Notes under the pieces: model-generated
The model's database searches: none
What the model was told of the DNA's origin: nothing
What the model saw: only the letters and a program-made list of their open reading frames with translations
Shown: positions 14,315 through 14,599 of the stretch, piece after piece
Layout: each line of letters begins with the position of its first letter
Numbering within the stretch: position 1 is the first letter of the stretch
Program-made: the position numbers and the translations under genes
From: Candidatus Latescibacterota bacterium
GTDB lineage: Bacteria > Krumholzibacteriota > Krumholzibacteriia > Krumholzibacteriales > WJIX01
DNA length: 14,599 bases
Reading direction: 5' to 3'
Assembly (NCBI GenBank): GCA_030643145.1
Contig: DAOWMJ010000022.1
Location: forward strand, 1 to 14,599

Positions 14315-14599
14315 TTACATGAGTTTTTGTTTGAACCTGGTCAATATTTCTTCTGCGTACTCTTTTCCGAAATGATAAAGTATTCTGTCCCTTGCCATCT
14401 CAACCGACGGCTGCTGCTGTCTGTTTTGAAGAGTGTATCTTAAAATAACGGCCTCGTTCCTACTTTCGATAAAGCTTAAATCAAATTTCCAGCTCAGGAT
14501 TACCCATCTACCCCTTCTCGCCGGCATTTTTCTAATCCGCATATTCCCCTTTATTATAACATCAGGCTCTTTCCCCGAGTCTGTAGAAATATAATACCC
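14315..14599 (-). CDS. Unrecognised protein, C-terminal part (5' end beyond the window)
   Basis: The frame is open from the right edge to a TAA at 14317-14315, giving 94 visible residues. The ATG at 14542 has GGGG upstream, but the frame has no stop between it and the edge, so the gene most likely begins outside the window. The visible part has a basic patch (MRIRKMPARRGR) followed by WVILSWKFDLSF, and ends in a charged, probably helical tail with a Tyr-His-Phe-Gly-Lys segment and Ala-Glu-Glu-Ile-Leu. I do not recognise a family, signal peptide or membrane segment. If it did start at 14542 it would be a 75-residue protein. It reads toward the divergent tRNA-Leu gene (tail to tail). Confidence 0.6.
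   Translation of the reverse strand, partial: GYYISTDSGKEPDVIIKGNMRIRKMPARRGRWVILSWKFDLSFIESRNEAVILRYTLQNRQQQPSVEMARDRILYHFGKEYAEEILTRFKQKLM

Noticed and set aside
1..14599. Sigma-54 (-24/-12) promoters for the nearby activators
   Set aside because: I scanned the intergenic regions upstream of the PorV-like gene and the kinase for GG-N10-GC with flanking consensus and saw no convincing match. A weight-matrix scan would be decisive.
1..14599. CRISPR arrays, insertion sequences, phage genes or attachment sites
   Set aside because: No regularly spaced repeats, transposase or integrase genes, or tRNA-end duplications were seen.

Overview
This is an AT-rich chromosomal segment with dense, mostly minus-strand genes. 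It looks like a Gram-negative bacterium of, or near, the FCB group (Bacteroidota and related candidate phyla). Four things support that: a PorV/PorQ-type outer-membrane protein, the alternative bifunctional GlmU of the kind known from Bacteroidota, a 30-residue AURKAIP1/COX24-like (mS38-like) protein, and NtrC-type two-component genes. The placement is inference from gene families; no rRNA is present. TGA is used as a normal stop, and TTG and GTG starts are common. I see no phage, transposon, CRISPR or other clear sign of horizontal transfer.

Layout. At 1-984 (+) lies the C-terminal part of an MltD-like lytic transglycosylase with three LysM repeats. It converges on, and overlaps by 31 nt, a minus-strand operon at 954-4483. 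That operon encodes a PorV/PorQ-like barrel protein followed by two tandem, translationally coupled ADP-glucose pyrophosphorylase paralogues. The downstream copy looks catalytic; the upstream copy carries an Arg-to-Glu change at a key site and may be regulatory. Next come a sigma-54 activator with a degenerate receiver domain and an apparently leaderless start (4750-6234), then a two-component pair: a hybrid histidine kinase (7778-9874) overlapping its sigma-54 response regulator (6417-7784). Further on are a PilZ c-di-GMP-binding protein (10167-10520), the tiny mS38-like gene (10609-10701) and an HU/IHF-type protein (10805-11086).

The only long gene-free stretch, 11093-11619, holds the HU promoter, a convincing plus-strand extended -10 promoter with a possible structured RNA after it, and a large inverted repeat. 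Beyond it are a methyltetrahydrofolate methyltransferase-like pterin-binding protein (11620-12420), the alternative GlmU (12473-13870), two divergent tRNA genes, Ala(GGC) and Leu(CAA), each with its own promoter, and the C-terminal part of an unrecognised protein running off the right edge.

The themes are envelope and wall metabolism (transglycosylase, GlmU, porin-like barrel), glycogen or ADP-glucose synthesis, and sigma-54 and c-di-GMP signalling. I did not find a clear new multi-gene system. The strongest leads are the charge-reversed GlgC paralogue in an outer-membrane-protein operon, the unexplained plus-strand transcription unit near 11280, and the leaderless pseudo-receiver activator.
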